DNA of 64,000 bases from Hyphomicrobium sp. (GCA_022843145.1 JALHOF010000003.1:210066-274065), one strand, 5' to 3'; shown: positions 7,849 through 16,261, numbered from the stretch's first letter. Notes: a model not told the origin generated them from the letters alone. Translations and numbers: made by a program.

Positions 7849-9171
7849 ATGGAACTCGTGCGAGGGGCCGTGCGCAAAAATTTCCGACATCCGCAACCCG
7901 AGGCCCGGTCGCCCGACCGTACGATCACACCCAAACGTCGCCAGCGGCTGGGGGTCGAACGGGTCTGGGACGGCCGCGGTGACGCACTGACGGATGCGCG
8001 CCTGACGATTTCAGCCGGTCGCCTAGCCGACGATTTGCGGTGCGGCGTCACGCACCTACGCATCATGGCGCACGTCGGCCGGCAGAACGGACAGCGCGGC
8101 TGGTTGCGGGTGTCGCAGTCCGAACTGGCCGAGCGCTGGGCGTGCCATCGGAACACGGTCAACCGCGCGTTCGCGGACCTGGTTGCGTGGGGCTACCTAC
8201 GCCAGCGCACGCAGTCCGAATCCGGTGAATCGTTCTGCCTGTACAGTGTCGCGCTGGACCGCGACGACGACAGTGTCGAGGAACCGCCCGGCGATCGGAA
8301 GGCCGACGCGGGGTGCACAATGGTGAGTGCACCCCATGCCGAACGGGGTGCACTGTCCGGTGTGCACCAGTGCACACCCCACGCGGACACCAGTGCACAA
8401 CCGCCGTGTGCACCCCCCCACTATAGACACGCGCGCGCACCGACTGTCGCCGACAAACGCCGAAAAAAACCCACCCCCACCCCGCCCGTGGCTGTCGGCC
8501 CGATGGGGGAGGGGGCGGTCGGTCGGGCGGTAGTTGTGGTCAACGCGCGGGGCTGGACTCGCGCGTGGGATCTGGCCGCCCGCAACGCGGTGTTCGACCT
8601 GATCGGGTCGCCCGACCGGCACCACGTCGCCGCGAACCTGTTGGTGCCGCTGGTCGGCACGTTGAATCCGCCGGCTGGTGTGCACGGTGCCAGCTACGTT
8701 CGAGACGTGGCCGACCAACTGGGCAGATGGCCAGCGCACGTCCTCGGCACCGTGGCCGAACAGTGCCGCGTCGAACGGGTCCGCGACCTGCCGTCCGTCG
8801 CCGCCCTGGCGCGGACTGCACGCACCATCGCACATCGCCTGGCAGCTGGCGTAGCGGCCGAGCCGAACGCCGCGCAGGGGCTGTCCGTCGACGCCTGGCT
8901 AGCAGCCGTCACAGCCGGTAATGCCGCCGACCCTGCGGTGGCGCTGACGCGGCGACTCGTCGGCCGGATCGGCGCAGCCGCTACGATGGCCTGGTTCGAT
9001 GGCATGGTGGTCACCGTCGACGGCGATCGTGCGACGATCGCCATACAAAACGATTTCAAACGGCGCTGGGTCAACCAGCGCTACGAATCGGATTTGGAGC
9101 TGGCGGCTCGCGCCGAATGGCCGCGCGCGACGGTCAGAACGGCCGCGCCCGTGGCAACGGTGGACGCATGA
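7849..9171 (+). CDS. Replication initiator-like winged-helix protein (E1)
   Basis: From ATG 7849 this is 440 aa. Residues about 50-135 form a replication-type winged helix (HLRIMAHVGRQNGQRGWLRVSQSELAERWACHRNTVNRAFADLVAWGYL). A low-complexity linker (about 145-215) follows and is encoded by the GTGCAC array. The C-terminal 60 residues (AATMAWFDGMVVTVDGDRATIAIQNDFKRRWV) resemble the DnaA N-terminal helicase-interaction domain. This arrangement recalls lambda O, where DNA-binding and helicase-loading domains flank an origin inside the gene. No SD supports 7849, and the frame is open from GTG 7765. Initiator function is inferred. Confidence 0.65.
   Translation: MELVRGAVRKNFRHPQPEARSPDRTITPKRRQRLGVERVWDGRGDALTDARLTISAGRLADDLRCGVTHLRIMAHVGRQNGQRGWLRVSQSELAERWACHRNTVNRAFADLVAWGYLRQRTQSESGESFCLYSVALDRDDDSVEEPPGDRKADAGCTMVSAPHAERGALSGVHQCTPHADTSAQPPCAPPHYRHARAPTVADKRRKKPTPTPPVAVGPMGEGAVGRAVVVVNARGWTRAWDLAARNAVFDLIGSPDRHHVAANLLVPLVGTLNPPAGVHGASYVRDVADQLGRWPAHVLGTVAEQCRVERVRDLPSVAALARTARTIAHRLAAGVAAEPNAAQGLSVDAWLAAVTAGNAADPAVALTRRLVGRIGAAATMAWFDGMVVTVDGDRATIAIQNDFKRRWVNQRYESDLELAARAEWPRATVRTAAPVATVDA
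8313..8413. repeat. GTGCAC iteron array inside the initiator gene: candidate origin of E1
   Basis: The palindromic hexamer GTGCAC occurs seven times in 101 bp, at 8313, 8327, 8348, 8362, 8370, 8393 and 8408. Two copies form a larger inverted repeat (GGTGTGCA, 4 bp, TGCACACC; 8359-8378). An A-rich/C-rich, strand-asymmetric stretch follows at about 8450-8485. The density far exceeds chance and exceeds what the coded linker requires. Location in the linker of the initiator gene matches the lambda O/ori layout. Confidence 0.65.
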
Positions 9172-9419
9172 CCCGCACCCGCCGCAACCGAACCACCGCG
9201 CCGACGTCGCAGCTCGCGCTGGCGAGGACCGCGGCGAGCCGCCACCGCTGCGAGCCGCTCGAGATCGAGGACCCGACCAACGCCGCGCTCGATCTTATCG
9301 AGGCACATGTGCGCGACGTTCTGAGGGCCGGCGGCGAGCATGCCCTGCTGCGACGCTTGGCGCGACTGCTGCCGGATCACATCACCGTCGATGCTCGCGC
9401 TGGTGGAGCTGCAAAATGA
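9168..9419 (+). CDS. Conserved small satellite protein with EIEDPTN motif (E1 copy)
   Basis: This 83-aa protein starts at ATG 9168, overlapping the initiator stop. A basic N-terminus (RTRRNRTT) precedes a conserved core: LALARTAASRHRCEPLEIEDPTNAALDLIEAHVRDVLRAGGE. The E2 protein at 35950 shares this core almost residue for residue and also directly follows that element's initiator gene. Function is unknown. The fixed position suggests a replication accessory role, such as a helicase loader or copy control. Confidence 0.75.
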   Translation: MTRTRRNRTTAPTSQLALARTAASRHRCEPLEIEDPTNAALDLIEAHVRDVLRAGGEHALLRRLARLLPDHITVDARAGGAAK

Positions 9420-9802
9420 GTGGCAAGCCCCGCATCACGTCGGCCGAACTGGATCGCGTTCGCGACATGTTGATCCAGGGGCGGACTGTGCTGGAAATTG
9501 CCGGTGCCCTGAAGCGCCCGCGGCAGACGATCTGGCGGATCGCGAGCGGTCGCTATGAACTCCCCGTGCCGACGTCACGGCGCCGGCGCACCGGCCATCT
9601 GGAGGCCTCAGCAAGTTCAGCCGCGACGCGCTCCAGTGCGCGGTCGCTGCGACCGGCCGGCGCCAAGGCGGCGCCGTTCTCGGAGGAGTGGTGGCTCGAA
9701 AATGATGAGCGGTTCCGCGCGGCGTACTTGGCGGCTCCTTTGAATGTGACGGCGACTCATGGCGCGTCGAGGCTTCAGCGTGGAGGGGCCGACGATGCGT
9801 AA
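9416..9802 (+). CDS. Putative helix-turn-helix DNA-binding protein
   Basis: This 128-aa protein starts by ATGA overlap with the preceding gene. Its N-terminus carries a resolvase- or transposase-type HTH: TSAELDRVRDMLIQGRTVLEIAGALKRPRQTIWRIASGRY. The C-terminal half is basic and then acidic (EEWWLENDERFRAAY). It is probably a regulator within the replication operon. No counterpart is obvious in E2. Confidence 0.6.
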   Translation: MSGKPRITSAELDRVRDMLIQGRTVLEIAGALKRPRQTIWRIASGRYELPVPTSRRRRTGHLEASASSAATRSSARSLRPAGAKAAPFSEEWWLENDERFRAAYLAAPLNVTATHGASRLQRGGADDA

Positions 9803-10013
9803 TGGCGATACCGGGCAGCTCAATAGCGACGCGCCAGCGGCATGCACGCGGGCACTGCCGACGATAGCGCTCGACGCCGCCGAGCGTCGCGAGGAAACGG
9901 CGATTCCGGGCGGCGATGCCGCGCATATGCCGCGGTCGTTTCTCGCGCCGGCAGCGACTCCGGTTGCTGCGGTAGGGATCATCCGGGTGGGGGACGGGAG
10001 GATTTGGGCATGA
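9795..10013 (+). CDS. Small unknown protein in early operon
   Basis: The 72-aa product has no recognisable domain. It is called because ATG 9795 is preceded by GGAGGGG at a good spacing. It also overlaps the previous gene by 8 bp and the next by an ATGA junction, as expected in a packed phage-type operon. An in-frame start at 9759 has no such site. Confidence 0.45.
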   Translation: MRNGDTGQLNSDAPAACTRALPTIALDAAERREETAIPGGDAAHMPRSFLAPAATPVAAVGIIRVGDGRIWA

Positions 10014-10618
10014 TCGACGCCGCGATGCTAGCACCCGTTGCGTTCGGGTTCGCCGCAGGCTTGCCAACGGGCGGGGTGCTGCTCGCCATCGTGCGCTGGG
10101 CGGGACGATCGCGCCTGGCGATGTCGAACAATTCAGTTCGCTGTCATGACGACAGCGATGCGCCGGCGGTGGCTGCGGGGGTCACGGCCCGCGTCATCGC
10201 CGGCGGCATCAACGATGGTTGCGTCGCGGCGCCGAAGCGCCGCCGGCCGCGAACGGTCGAAGAGAATGCTGCATGCCTCGCGGAATGGTCCCTCTCTCCT
10301 GATCCACAAGGGATCCGCGGAAAGACAGTTTCGGCCGTCGAACTCATGGAAGCTTATCACGAGATGTGCGGCGAGCTGGGCGTCGAGCCTCGTGCCTGGC
10401 AACCGGTCGCTGTGGCCTTCATGGCGCTGCTCGGCATCCGCAAGGAGTACCGGAATCTCGATGGCCGCAGGGTCCGCGCCTATGCGATTCCAGACGTCGA
10501 TTTTGCCGAGGTCATGAACGCGAAATTTCCGCCGGCGTTGGGCGCGAAGCCCGCGCCGTCGAAACCGAAACGCGCGCGCATGCCGGCTGCGGCCGCGGTG
10601 CTCGCTGCAGCAGCCTGA
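10010..10618 (+). CDS. Unknown protein with N-terminal membrane segment
   Basis: This 202-aa product starts at ATG 10010, overlapping the upstream stop. One hydrophobic helix (LAPVAFGFAAGLPTGGVLLAIV, residues about 7-28) anchors it. A basic linker leads to a compact domain at about 85-175 (TVSAVELMEAYHEMCGELGVEPRAWQPVAVAFMALLGIRKEYRNLDGRRVRAYAIP). No family is recognised. It lies between the replication and morphogenesis blocks. Confidence 0.55.
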   Translation: MIDAAMLAPVAFGFAAGLPTGGVLLAIVRWAGRSRLAMSNNSVRCHDDSDAPAVAAGVTARVIAGGINDGCVAAPKRRRPRTVEENAACLAEWSLSPDPQGIRGKTVSAVELMEAYHEMCGELGVEPRAWQPVAVAFMALLGIRKEYRNLDGRRVRAYAIPDVDFAEVMNAKFPPALGAKPAPSKPKRARMPAAAAVLAAAA

Positions 10619-10632
10619 GGAGGAAGAACACT

Positions 10633-11688
10633 GTGACAACGACGTTAGCAGATGAGAGGCTGGACGAAGCCCGCGCCGGTCGCGAGGCCCGCGAGGGTGA
10701 GCTGGCGGTAATCGAAGCGCAGATCGCTGAACTGGAACAGCGCATCTCGGACATCGCCGCAGAAGCCGATGGGATGCGGGGTGCGGCCATCAACGCGATG
10801 GCCGAAGGTTCGCCGGCGGCGATCAATGGCATCTCGATGAAGCGTCTCGAGCGGGAGGTTGCCGACGCCGCGCTGGAGCAGTTGAGGCGCCGTCGCGATC
10901 AGGCCGCCTTGTCGGCCGAAAGGGCGAAGGGCGAGGAAGCGGCTGCGCGCTCGATCGTCGGCCTGATGGAGGCGGCCGGCATTATCGAGGCTGTGGCGCC
11001 GATCGTCGCCAACTTGATCGATAAGCTGAAGCCGCTCGACGTCGGCAATCGCGCGGCGGTGATCGAAGCCTTGAGGGGCCCCGAGCCCAACCTGGCCGCG
11101 GCAGAACTGCACCGGCGCGCTGCCTCGATCTACGATTCCGTCGCCGCCATGCTGGACCCGGCGCCGCCGCCGAGGCCCGCCCCCCCGTCGGATACACTGG
11201 TGAAATCAAGCCGGCGGTTCCGGTACTCGTATCGCTCTGCGGATGAACGGACTGTGCCGGCGGGGTGGATGGGATTTGTGCCCGCCGAGGTGGCCGACCT
11301 GCTGGTGGCGTCGCAAGCTGCGAAGCGGATTGATCCGCTGGTCAAGGTGATCGTGCGTGGCAAAGGGATGGAGGTGGTATCTGGGATACGTACTCAGATT
11401 AACGGCCAGGTCGTCAACCTGGCGCTCGTGTCGAAGTCCGCCGCTGACGCGCTCGTAGCCAACGAATGCGGCATCCTGCTGAACGAGCCGCCGACGCCCG
11501 CCGACTACTTTGCAGCCTTTGGCGCCGCCTACGACAACAACGAACCCATTCTCGACCTTGGGACGGTGGACGCGCCCCAGGCGGCATCAGTCGCCCAGAT
11601 CCTTCCGACACCGGAAATAGAGCGGGTCGCCGGCTCGACCGAGTCCATCGGCCGCACCAAACCCAACCGCGCCCGCCGAGCGGGCTAA
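10633..11688 (+). CDS. Coiled-coil protein preceding the morphogenesis block
   Basis: The 351-aa product starts at GTG 10633 behind GAGGAGGAAG. Residues about 5-105 predict a long coiled coil (DEARAGREAREGELAVIEAQIAELEQRI). A Pro-rich hinge (APPPRPAPPSD) and a mixed C-terminal domain (about 190-300) follow. Its position just before the gpD-like gene suggests a virion or assembly role, but it resembles no capsid or portal protein I know. It could be an island-specific morphogenesis factor. Confidence 0.55.
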   Translation: MTTTLADERLDEARAGREAREGELAVIEAQIAELEQRISDIAAEADGMRGAAINAMAEGSPAAINGISMKRLEREVADAALEQLRRRRDQAALSAERAKGEEAAARSIVGLMEAAGIIEAVAPIVANLIDKLKPLDVGNRAAVIEALRGPEPNLAAAELHRRAASIYDSVAAMLDPAPPPRPAPPSDTLVKSSRRFRYSYRSADERTVPAGWMGFVPAEVADLLVASQAAKRIDPLVKVIVRGKGMEVVSGIRTQINGQVVNLALVSKSAADALVANECGILLNEPPTPADYFAAFGAAYDNNEPILDLGTVDAPQAASVAQILPTPEIERVAGSTESIGRTKPNRARRAG

Positions 11689-11706
11689 CAGCAGAGGAAA
11701 ACCACA

Positions 11707-12111
11707 ATGTCGAGACCGATCCGCACCGCGACGTTCCACGAGCCCCGCACCTATTCCGATCTGGTGAAGCACGAGTATGGCACCTTCTGCCGCGAAGGCG
11801 GCATCATCGCGTCTGGTACCGGCGTCGTCGAGCTCGGCCGCGTGCTCGGCAAGATCACCGCGTCCGGCAAGTGGACCAGCTACAACCCCGCCGGCGTCGA
11901 TGGCTCGCAGAACGCCGCCGCCATCCTGCTGTCGGGCTCGATCGATGCGACGAGCGCCGACCGGCCCGAGGCCGTCTTGCTGGTGCGAGGGCCAGCCGAG
12001 ATCATCGCGCTCGAGCTGCGATGGGGCGCCGGCGTGACCACGCAGGGCCACAAGGACACCGCCATCGCCGCGCTCAACGCGCTGGGCATCATCCTTCGCG
12101 CCGCCGCATAA
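11707..12111 (+). CDS. Head decoration protein, lambda gpD family
   Basis: The 134-aa product carries the gpD-family pattern: VELGRVLGKITASGKWTSYNPAGVDGSQNAAAILL, then a short strand-rich segment and AALNALGIILRAAA. gpD trimers cap the three-fold axes of expanded lambda-type heads and stabilise full-length DNA. An AGAGGAAAA ribosome-binding site precedes the ATG. The gene sits before, not after, the protease gene, unlike lambda (C-nu3-D-E), and no major capsid gene follows. Confidence 0.85.
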   Translation: MSRPIRTATFHEPRTYSDLVKHEYGTFCREGGIIASGTGVVELGRVLGKITASGKWTSYNPAGVDGSQNAAAILLSGSIDATSADRPEAVLLVRGPAEIIALELRWGAGVTTQGHKDTAIAALNALGIILRAAA

Positions 12112-12124
12112 CCAAGGGGCTACC

Positions 12125-13342
12125 GTGACCCATATTGAAAGTCCTCAGAATGCCAGCAGGCGAGCGACGTCCGCAATAAGTTATGCGCTGGGTGCCAAGC
12201 TGTTCGGTGTGCCGTTGGCGATGCCAGCGCGGCACGGAGAGGTATTGCGAACGGCCCTCGAGCAGCGCTCTTTCGATCCGGCCGGTCACATCACAGGGTC
12301 GAAATTCGTCGGCTCTCAGGACATGCGCTCACGGTTCCGCGTCACCGACGACGGCATCGCGCTCGTCACCGTGCAAGGCTTGCTCGTCGACCGTGGAGCT
12401 TTCCTCGGCGATCTCTACGGCATGGTCACGAGCTACGAGGGGCTCGCCGAGCAGTTTCAGCGGCTGGCCAAGGACCCGGCAATCAAGGCCGTCGTACTCG
12501 ACATCGACAGCCCCGGCGGCATGGTCGCGGGGATCTACGATCTCACCGAGGAGCTAAAGAAGCTTAAGAGGGAGAAGCCAGTCACGGCGCTCGCGGCCAA
12601 CATGGCGGTGTCGGCCGCATACGCCATCGCCTGTTGTGCCGACGAGGTGTTCGTCACCCGCACCGGCGAGGTCGGTGGCATCGGCGTCATCATGGTGCAC
12701 CGATCGGTCGCCCGCGCGCTCGATCAGATGGGCGTCGACACGACGATCATCTGCGAGCCGGCCAACAAAGCGGCGGGTCACCCGTCGCAACAGCTCACGC
12801 ACGGCGCACGCGCCGAAATCGCAAGCCACATCGGCGACGCCTACCGCGAATTCGTCCGCCACGTCGCGAAGCACCGGCGGATGTCCGAGAGCGCAGTCGA
12901 AGCGCTGGGCGCCCGCGCCTATGTGGGCCAGACGGCGAGTCCGGCCCGTCTCGTCGATGGCGTTGCGAGCGTCTCGGAACTGCTCGCACACATTCGGAAG
13001 CGCATGAAGGCATCGGGTCCAGGGCCGAGGTCGGACGCCAGCGGCGGCCGCAGCGCGGCTCACACTCAACCCAGAGCATCAGGAGGTAGCAGGATGGAAT
13101 CGAGTGACGCAAGGCAGATGGTGCAGCAGGCCACCGCTGCTGTGGCGGCGGCGGCGGAGACGGCGCAGCGCATGGCCGCGACACTGGCAGCGCAGCAGGC
13201 CGAGGCCAATCGGCTGGCAGCCGAAAGGGCCGCTGCAGAGAGGGCCGAGCAGGAAAAAGTAGCGCGCAAGGCCGCGCGTCCGTTGGCCAACATCGAGCGG
13301 CAGAAAGAGCGCTTCGCAGTGAGTGACCGCCGACGCGTGTAG
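12125..13342 (+). CDS. S49-family prohead protease with C-terminal scaffold region (lambda gpC-like)
   Basis: This 405-aa SppA/ClpP-fold serine protease starts at GTG 12125 (AAGGGG upstream). The Ser/Lys dyad is visible: Ser163 in NMAVSAAYAIACCADEV and Lys215 in EPANKAAGHP, with DIDSPGG earlier. In lambda, gpC processes the prohead and its gene contains the nested scaffold gene nu3. Here residues about 324-405 form an Ala/Glu/Arg-rich coiled coil matching a scaffold, with its own strong start at 13094. The protease's usual substrate, the capsid of a portal-containing prohead, is not encoded in this element. Confidence 0.87.
   Translation: MTHIESPQNASRRATSAISYALGAKLFGVPLAMPARHGEVLRTALEQRSFDPAGHITGSKFVGSQDMRSRFRVTDDGIALVTVQGLLVDRGAFLGDLYGMVTSYEGLAEQFQRLAKDPAIKAVVLDIDSPGGMVAGIYDLTEELKKLKREKPVTALAANMAVSAAYAIACCADEVFVTRTGEVGGIGVIMVHRSVARALDQMGVDTTIICEPANKAAGHPSQQLTHGARAEIASHIGDAYREFVRHVAKHRRMSESAVEALGARAYVGQTASPARLVDGVASVSELLAHIRKRMKASGPGPRSDASGGRSAAHTQPRASGGSRMESSDARQMVQQATAAVAAAAETAQRMAATLAAQQAEANRLAAERAAAERAEQEKVARKAARPLANIERQKERFAVSDRRRV
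13094..13342 (+). CDS. Nested in-frame scaffold protein (Nu3-like)
   Basis: An AGGAGG site (13081-13086) lies 7 nt before an ATG in the same frame as the protease. It predicts a separate 82-aa product that begins MESSDARQMVQQATAAVAAA and is almost entirely coiled coil. Lambda makes its scaffold gpNu3 in the same way, from within gene C. The SD quality and the domain boundary agree. No experiment is available, so production is inferred. Confidence 0.7.
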   Translation: MESSDARQMVQQATAAVAAAAETAQRMAATLAAQQAEANRLAAERAAAERAEQEKVARKAARPLANIERQKERFAVSDRRRV

Positions 13343-13430
13343 GCGCTGGGGCAATGTGAGATTGGGGGCGCGCCAGTTCCGCGTCGCGACCTCCGGTAGG
13401 ACCGAAACGAGAGTAACACAGGAGAGCTGA

Positions 13431-13871
13431 ATGATCAGCGGAAGCGCAGCCGAGCCGGAGAGCGCAGCATTCAACGGGGTTCACATCGGGAGTATGCGGC
13501 CAGGGACCACCGCGGAGGTCGTGGTCGAGGTTCATCTCGGCAACCCGATCACCGGACACCGTGACGTGATCAAGACGCTCTTTGTCCGGCACATCAACAT
13601 GGGCGACTGGTGCGACATCGGCCCGGTTGTCCGGCGCTATGAGTACGCCGGGAACCCTGACGGTTCGGAAGCCAAGGTCGAGACGGTCGAGGACCCCAAT
13701 CGTCTGATGCGCTGGATGTGCCGGCTCACCGGCCAGCAAGAGGCGATCCTGCGCCAGTTGCGCGGGAAGGACGCCTCGGCCGTCGCGGCTGAGATCAAGA
13801 TGATGGTGATCGAGTTCGCGGTGGGAAAGTCCCGGAGCGATCTGCTGAACTGGTCTGCTTCTTCGGAGTAG
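13431..13871 (+). CDS. Tail assembly chaperone (zero-frame product, gpG-like)
   Basis: The 146-aa product starts at ATG 13431 behind CAGGAG and lies directly upstream of the tape-measure gene, the standard place for tail chaperones. The C-terminal half is helical (MRWMCRLTGQQEAILRQLRGKDASAVAAEIKMMVIEF). Near its end is the heptamer G GGA AAG in the correct phase for -1 slippage, which gives a longer gpGT-like form. Primary sequence similarity to lambda G is low; the assignment rests on position plus the frameshift. Confidence 0.75.
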   Translation: MISGSAAEPESAAFNGVHIGSMRPGTTAEVVVEVHLGNPITGHRDVIKTLFVRHINMGDWCDIGPVVRRYEYAGNPDGSEAKVETVEDPNRLMRWMCRLTGQQEAILRQLRGKDASAVAAEIKMMVIEFAVGKSRSDLLNWSASSE

Positions 13872-13990
13872 AGCCAGCGTACGTCGAGAAGGCGCCGCCA
13901 ACGCGCATCGCCTACTGGCATCAGCAGTTCGTCGCCCATCACGAGGCCCGCATCGATGTACTCGAAAGGGCCAGGAATAGAAGCCGCTGA
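13431..13990 (+). CDS. Tail assembly chaperone, -1 frameshift product (gpGT-like)
   Basis: The first 133 codons are read in frame 0. A -1 shift on GGGAAAG continues reading at 13829 for 53 more residues (VPERSAELVCFFGVEPAYVE...) to a TGA at 13988-13990, about 186 aa in total. The -1 frame is open throughout and ends 15 bp before the tape-measure start, so the T-like extension fills the gap exactly. The long form should bind the tape measure during tail assembly. Confidence 0.75.
13823..13829 (+). other. Programmed -1 ribosomal frameshift site GGGAAAG
   Basis: The heptamer is phased G GGA AAG relative to the 13431 frame (codons GTG GGA AAG at 13821-13829), which is the X XXY YYZ rule. It is the same heptamer used by lambda G/GT. 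It lies 42 bp before the zero-frame stop. Confidence 0.8.
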
Positions 13991-14005
13991 GACAAGGCCT
14001 CACAC

Positions 14006-16261
14006 GTGACGCAACTCCACGCGACAGCAGTCATCTCCGCCGTCGACCGCGCGTCGGGCGTGTTCGCCAGGGTGGCGGCCAACGCGCATGCGCTGGGTGG
14101 CCGGGTGCGGACGGCGGGCGCTGCGATCGGAGCGTTCGGGCAGACGGCGACGCTCGGGCTGCTCGGCGCCGGCGTCGGCCTCGGCGGGTTCGGGTTCGCG
14201 GCGCAGTACAACGTCAGCAAGCTGCGCACGGCAATACGATCCGCCGGCGAGCTGACGGCCGACGAGATGACGGAGATCAACAAGTCGGTCGAGGCGGCGT
14301 CGCTGACCTACGGCCACACGCTCGGCCAGATGCTCGAGGGCACCAAGGAACTGGTGCAGGGCGGTCTGAGCGCGAAGATCCTCGCGGACGGTCTCGACGT
14401 GCTCGGCAAGTCGGCGCGCGTCAACCAGATCCCGGTCGGACAAATGGCCGAGCGGCTGATTCAGACTTCGCGCGCGCTGGGCTACCAGATGGACACCCGC
14501 GAGCAGGTGCAGGAGTCGCTCTCGAAATCGTCCGACCTCCTCGCCGTCGCGCCGAACATCTCGACCGACTCGACAGAGGGCTTCTTCACGTTCTTGAAGA
14601 TCTACGCGCCGATCGCCAAGGCCATTGGTCAGACCGAGGCCGAGATCGCCGCTATGGGTGCGACGCTGGCGGACCTCGGCTTCAAGTCCGAAGAAGGTGG
14701 CACGGCTGCGCGAACGTTGATGGCGCGGATGGTGACGATGTCACCTAAGGCGCGAGCGGCGTTCCGCGCTGAAGGTGGCACGCTCGAGGGCCTGTTCGAG
14801 ATCGACCAGTCGAAGCTCGGCGATATGTCCTCTCTCGGCCAGCGCTTGCACGGACTGTTCGGTCGCGGCGTGTCGGGGCTCGGGCAGTTCGCTGACCCGT
14901 CGAAGTTCGCTGAGCTGTCCGAGTGGCGCGACGGTCTTACGAAGCACATCATCTCGTCGCTCGGGATCGGGAAGGGCCAGGCGCAGGAGCGCAAGGAGAT
15001 CACGGCGGCCGTCGAGCAGCACGTATCGAGTGCTGTGTCCAAGATGGACCCAGAAAAGATGTTCGAACATCTGGGCGCGCTAAACACCTCGCTCGCCACC
15101 GACTCCGAGATCTTCGGCAAGCAGCGTTTGGCACAGGGCGTAGGCCTCAAGAACGCGATGGCGCTATACCGGCAGAAGCGGGCCGAGGCCGAGAAGAAGC
15201 TGGCCGGCGCGACAGAGCGTCGGTTGAAGTTCACCATCGGCACGCTCGATACGGAAATGGATCGCTTTGCAGCGGCGTGGAGCGTGCTGCGGGATCGCAT
15301 GTTTGCGGCGGGCTCAGAGAGTGTTCTGACACAAGCGCTAGGCGGGCTTTCAAGCGCGCTCAAGGGGCTGTCGCAGGCCGACACGTCGGTGTTGAACAAG
15401 ATCGTGATGGGCGTCGGCGCGCTCGTTGCCGTCCCTGCTGGTGTTTGGGCCATCACGACGATGGGCGCCGGGTTCGCCACCCTGGCCACTGGCATCGGCG
15501 CAGCAGGCGCCGCGCTGGCCGGCGCGCCGATGCTGGCAAAGCTGCTGGCCGGGGGCGGTCTGTTGGCGTTGGCCGATCTGGGATCAGCATTTCAACTCGG
15601 ATCGCCGGTAGGCGAGCTGGGCCCTGTCATCCCGACGACGCCAATCGGCGAAACTCTCGGCGCGCTCGGCGGCGTGTTCAGAGAACTGGGCGGCGCGGTG
15701 GGGGATGTGACGACCGCCGCCGGAAAAGTCTCAGGCGAGGTACAGAAGCTATTCGGGCTCGACGGGACTGATAGCGTGCTGGTGCTCTCGCTCCGCGCTG
15801 TGAAGGTCTACCTCGACGCCATCTCGAGTGCGATCGGCATGGTGCGGAAAGGCGTGCCCCGTGTCATTGGCTACGCCGAAGACCTGGCGGCCGGGACTGT
15901 CGACAAGCCGGCCACCGACAGCACCATGTTCGGATTTGGTGTCGGCGACGACAGCACGATCGGGCCGCCGACGTCGGGCGCCAAGGTCGCACCGAGTCCG
16001 CCGTCGGCGGTTCGGCCGCCGGTCGTCGGCGAGCCGTTCGAAGCGCCGCTGATGCGTGATCTCGATCCTGGATATGGACCTGGCAGCACGCCGGGAAATC
16101 TCACAGTTTCCGGACAAACCCGGGTTGAAGTGCAGGGGTTCGGTCGGATGGAAATCGACGTCAAGGTCGATGGCGGTGGAACTGTGACCGACAAGCGGGG
16201 CGGCGAATTCAAACTCGAGCGCGGCACGTCGACGATGGACATCGAAGGGGGCGCGCCGTGA
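14006..16261 (+). CDS. Phage tail tape measure protein (E1)
   Basis: The 751-aa product starts at GTG 14006. The N-terminal half matches the TP901-type tape-measure core: MTEINKSVEAASLTYGHT, FFTFLKIYAPIAKAIGQTEAEIAAMGATLADLGFKSEEGGTAARTLMARM. Helical regions follow, then hydrophobic Gly/Ala-rich segments (about 465-530) and a Pro/Gly-rich C-terminus. Tape-measure length sets tail length: 751 aa would specify a siphovirus tail of roughly 110 nm by the usual 1.5 A per residue rule (inference). No tube or baseplate genes accompany it. Confidence 0.9.
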   Translation: MTQLHATAVISAVDRASGVFARVAANAHALGGRVRTAGAAIGAFGQTATLGLLGAGVGLGGFGFAAQYNVSKLRTAIRSAGELTADEMTEINKSVEAASLTYGHTLGQMLEGTKELVQGGLSAKILADGLDVLGKSARVNQIPVGQMAERLIQTSRALGYQMDTREQVQESLSKSSDLLAVAPNISTDSTEGFFTFLKIYAPIAKAIGQTEAEIAAMGATLADLGFKSEEGGTAARTLMARMVTMSPKARAAFRAEGGTLEGLFEIDQSKLGDMSSLGQRLHGLFGRGVSGLGQFADPSKFAELSEWRDGLTKHIISSLGIGKGQAQERKEITAAVEQHVSSAVSKMDPEKMFEHLGALNTSLATDSEIFGKQRLAQGVGLKNAMALYRQKRAEAEKKLAGATERRLKFTIGTLDTEMDRFAAAWSVLRDRMFAAGSESVLTQALGGLSSALKGLSQADTSVLNKIVMGVGALVAVPAGVWAITTMGAGFATLATGIGAAGAALAGAPMLAKLLAGGGLLALADLGSAFQLGSPVGELGPVIPTTPIGETLGALGGVFRELGGAVGDVTTAAGKVSGEVQKLFGLDGTDSVLVLSLRAVKVYLDAISSAIGMVRKGVPRVIGYAEDLAAGTVDKPATDSTMFGFGVGDDSTIGPPTSGAKVAPSPPSAVRPPVVGEPFEAPLMRDLDPGYGPGSTPGNLTVSGQTRVEVQGFGRMEIDVKVDGGGTVTDKRGGEFKLERGTSTMDIEGGAP

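Noticed and set aside
8313..8413. CRISPR-like array
   Set aside because: Repeats are 6 bp, irregularly spaced and lie inside an open coding frame; no spacers or cas genes.
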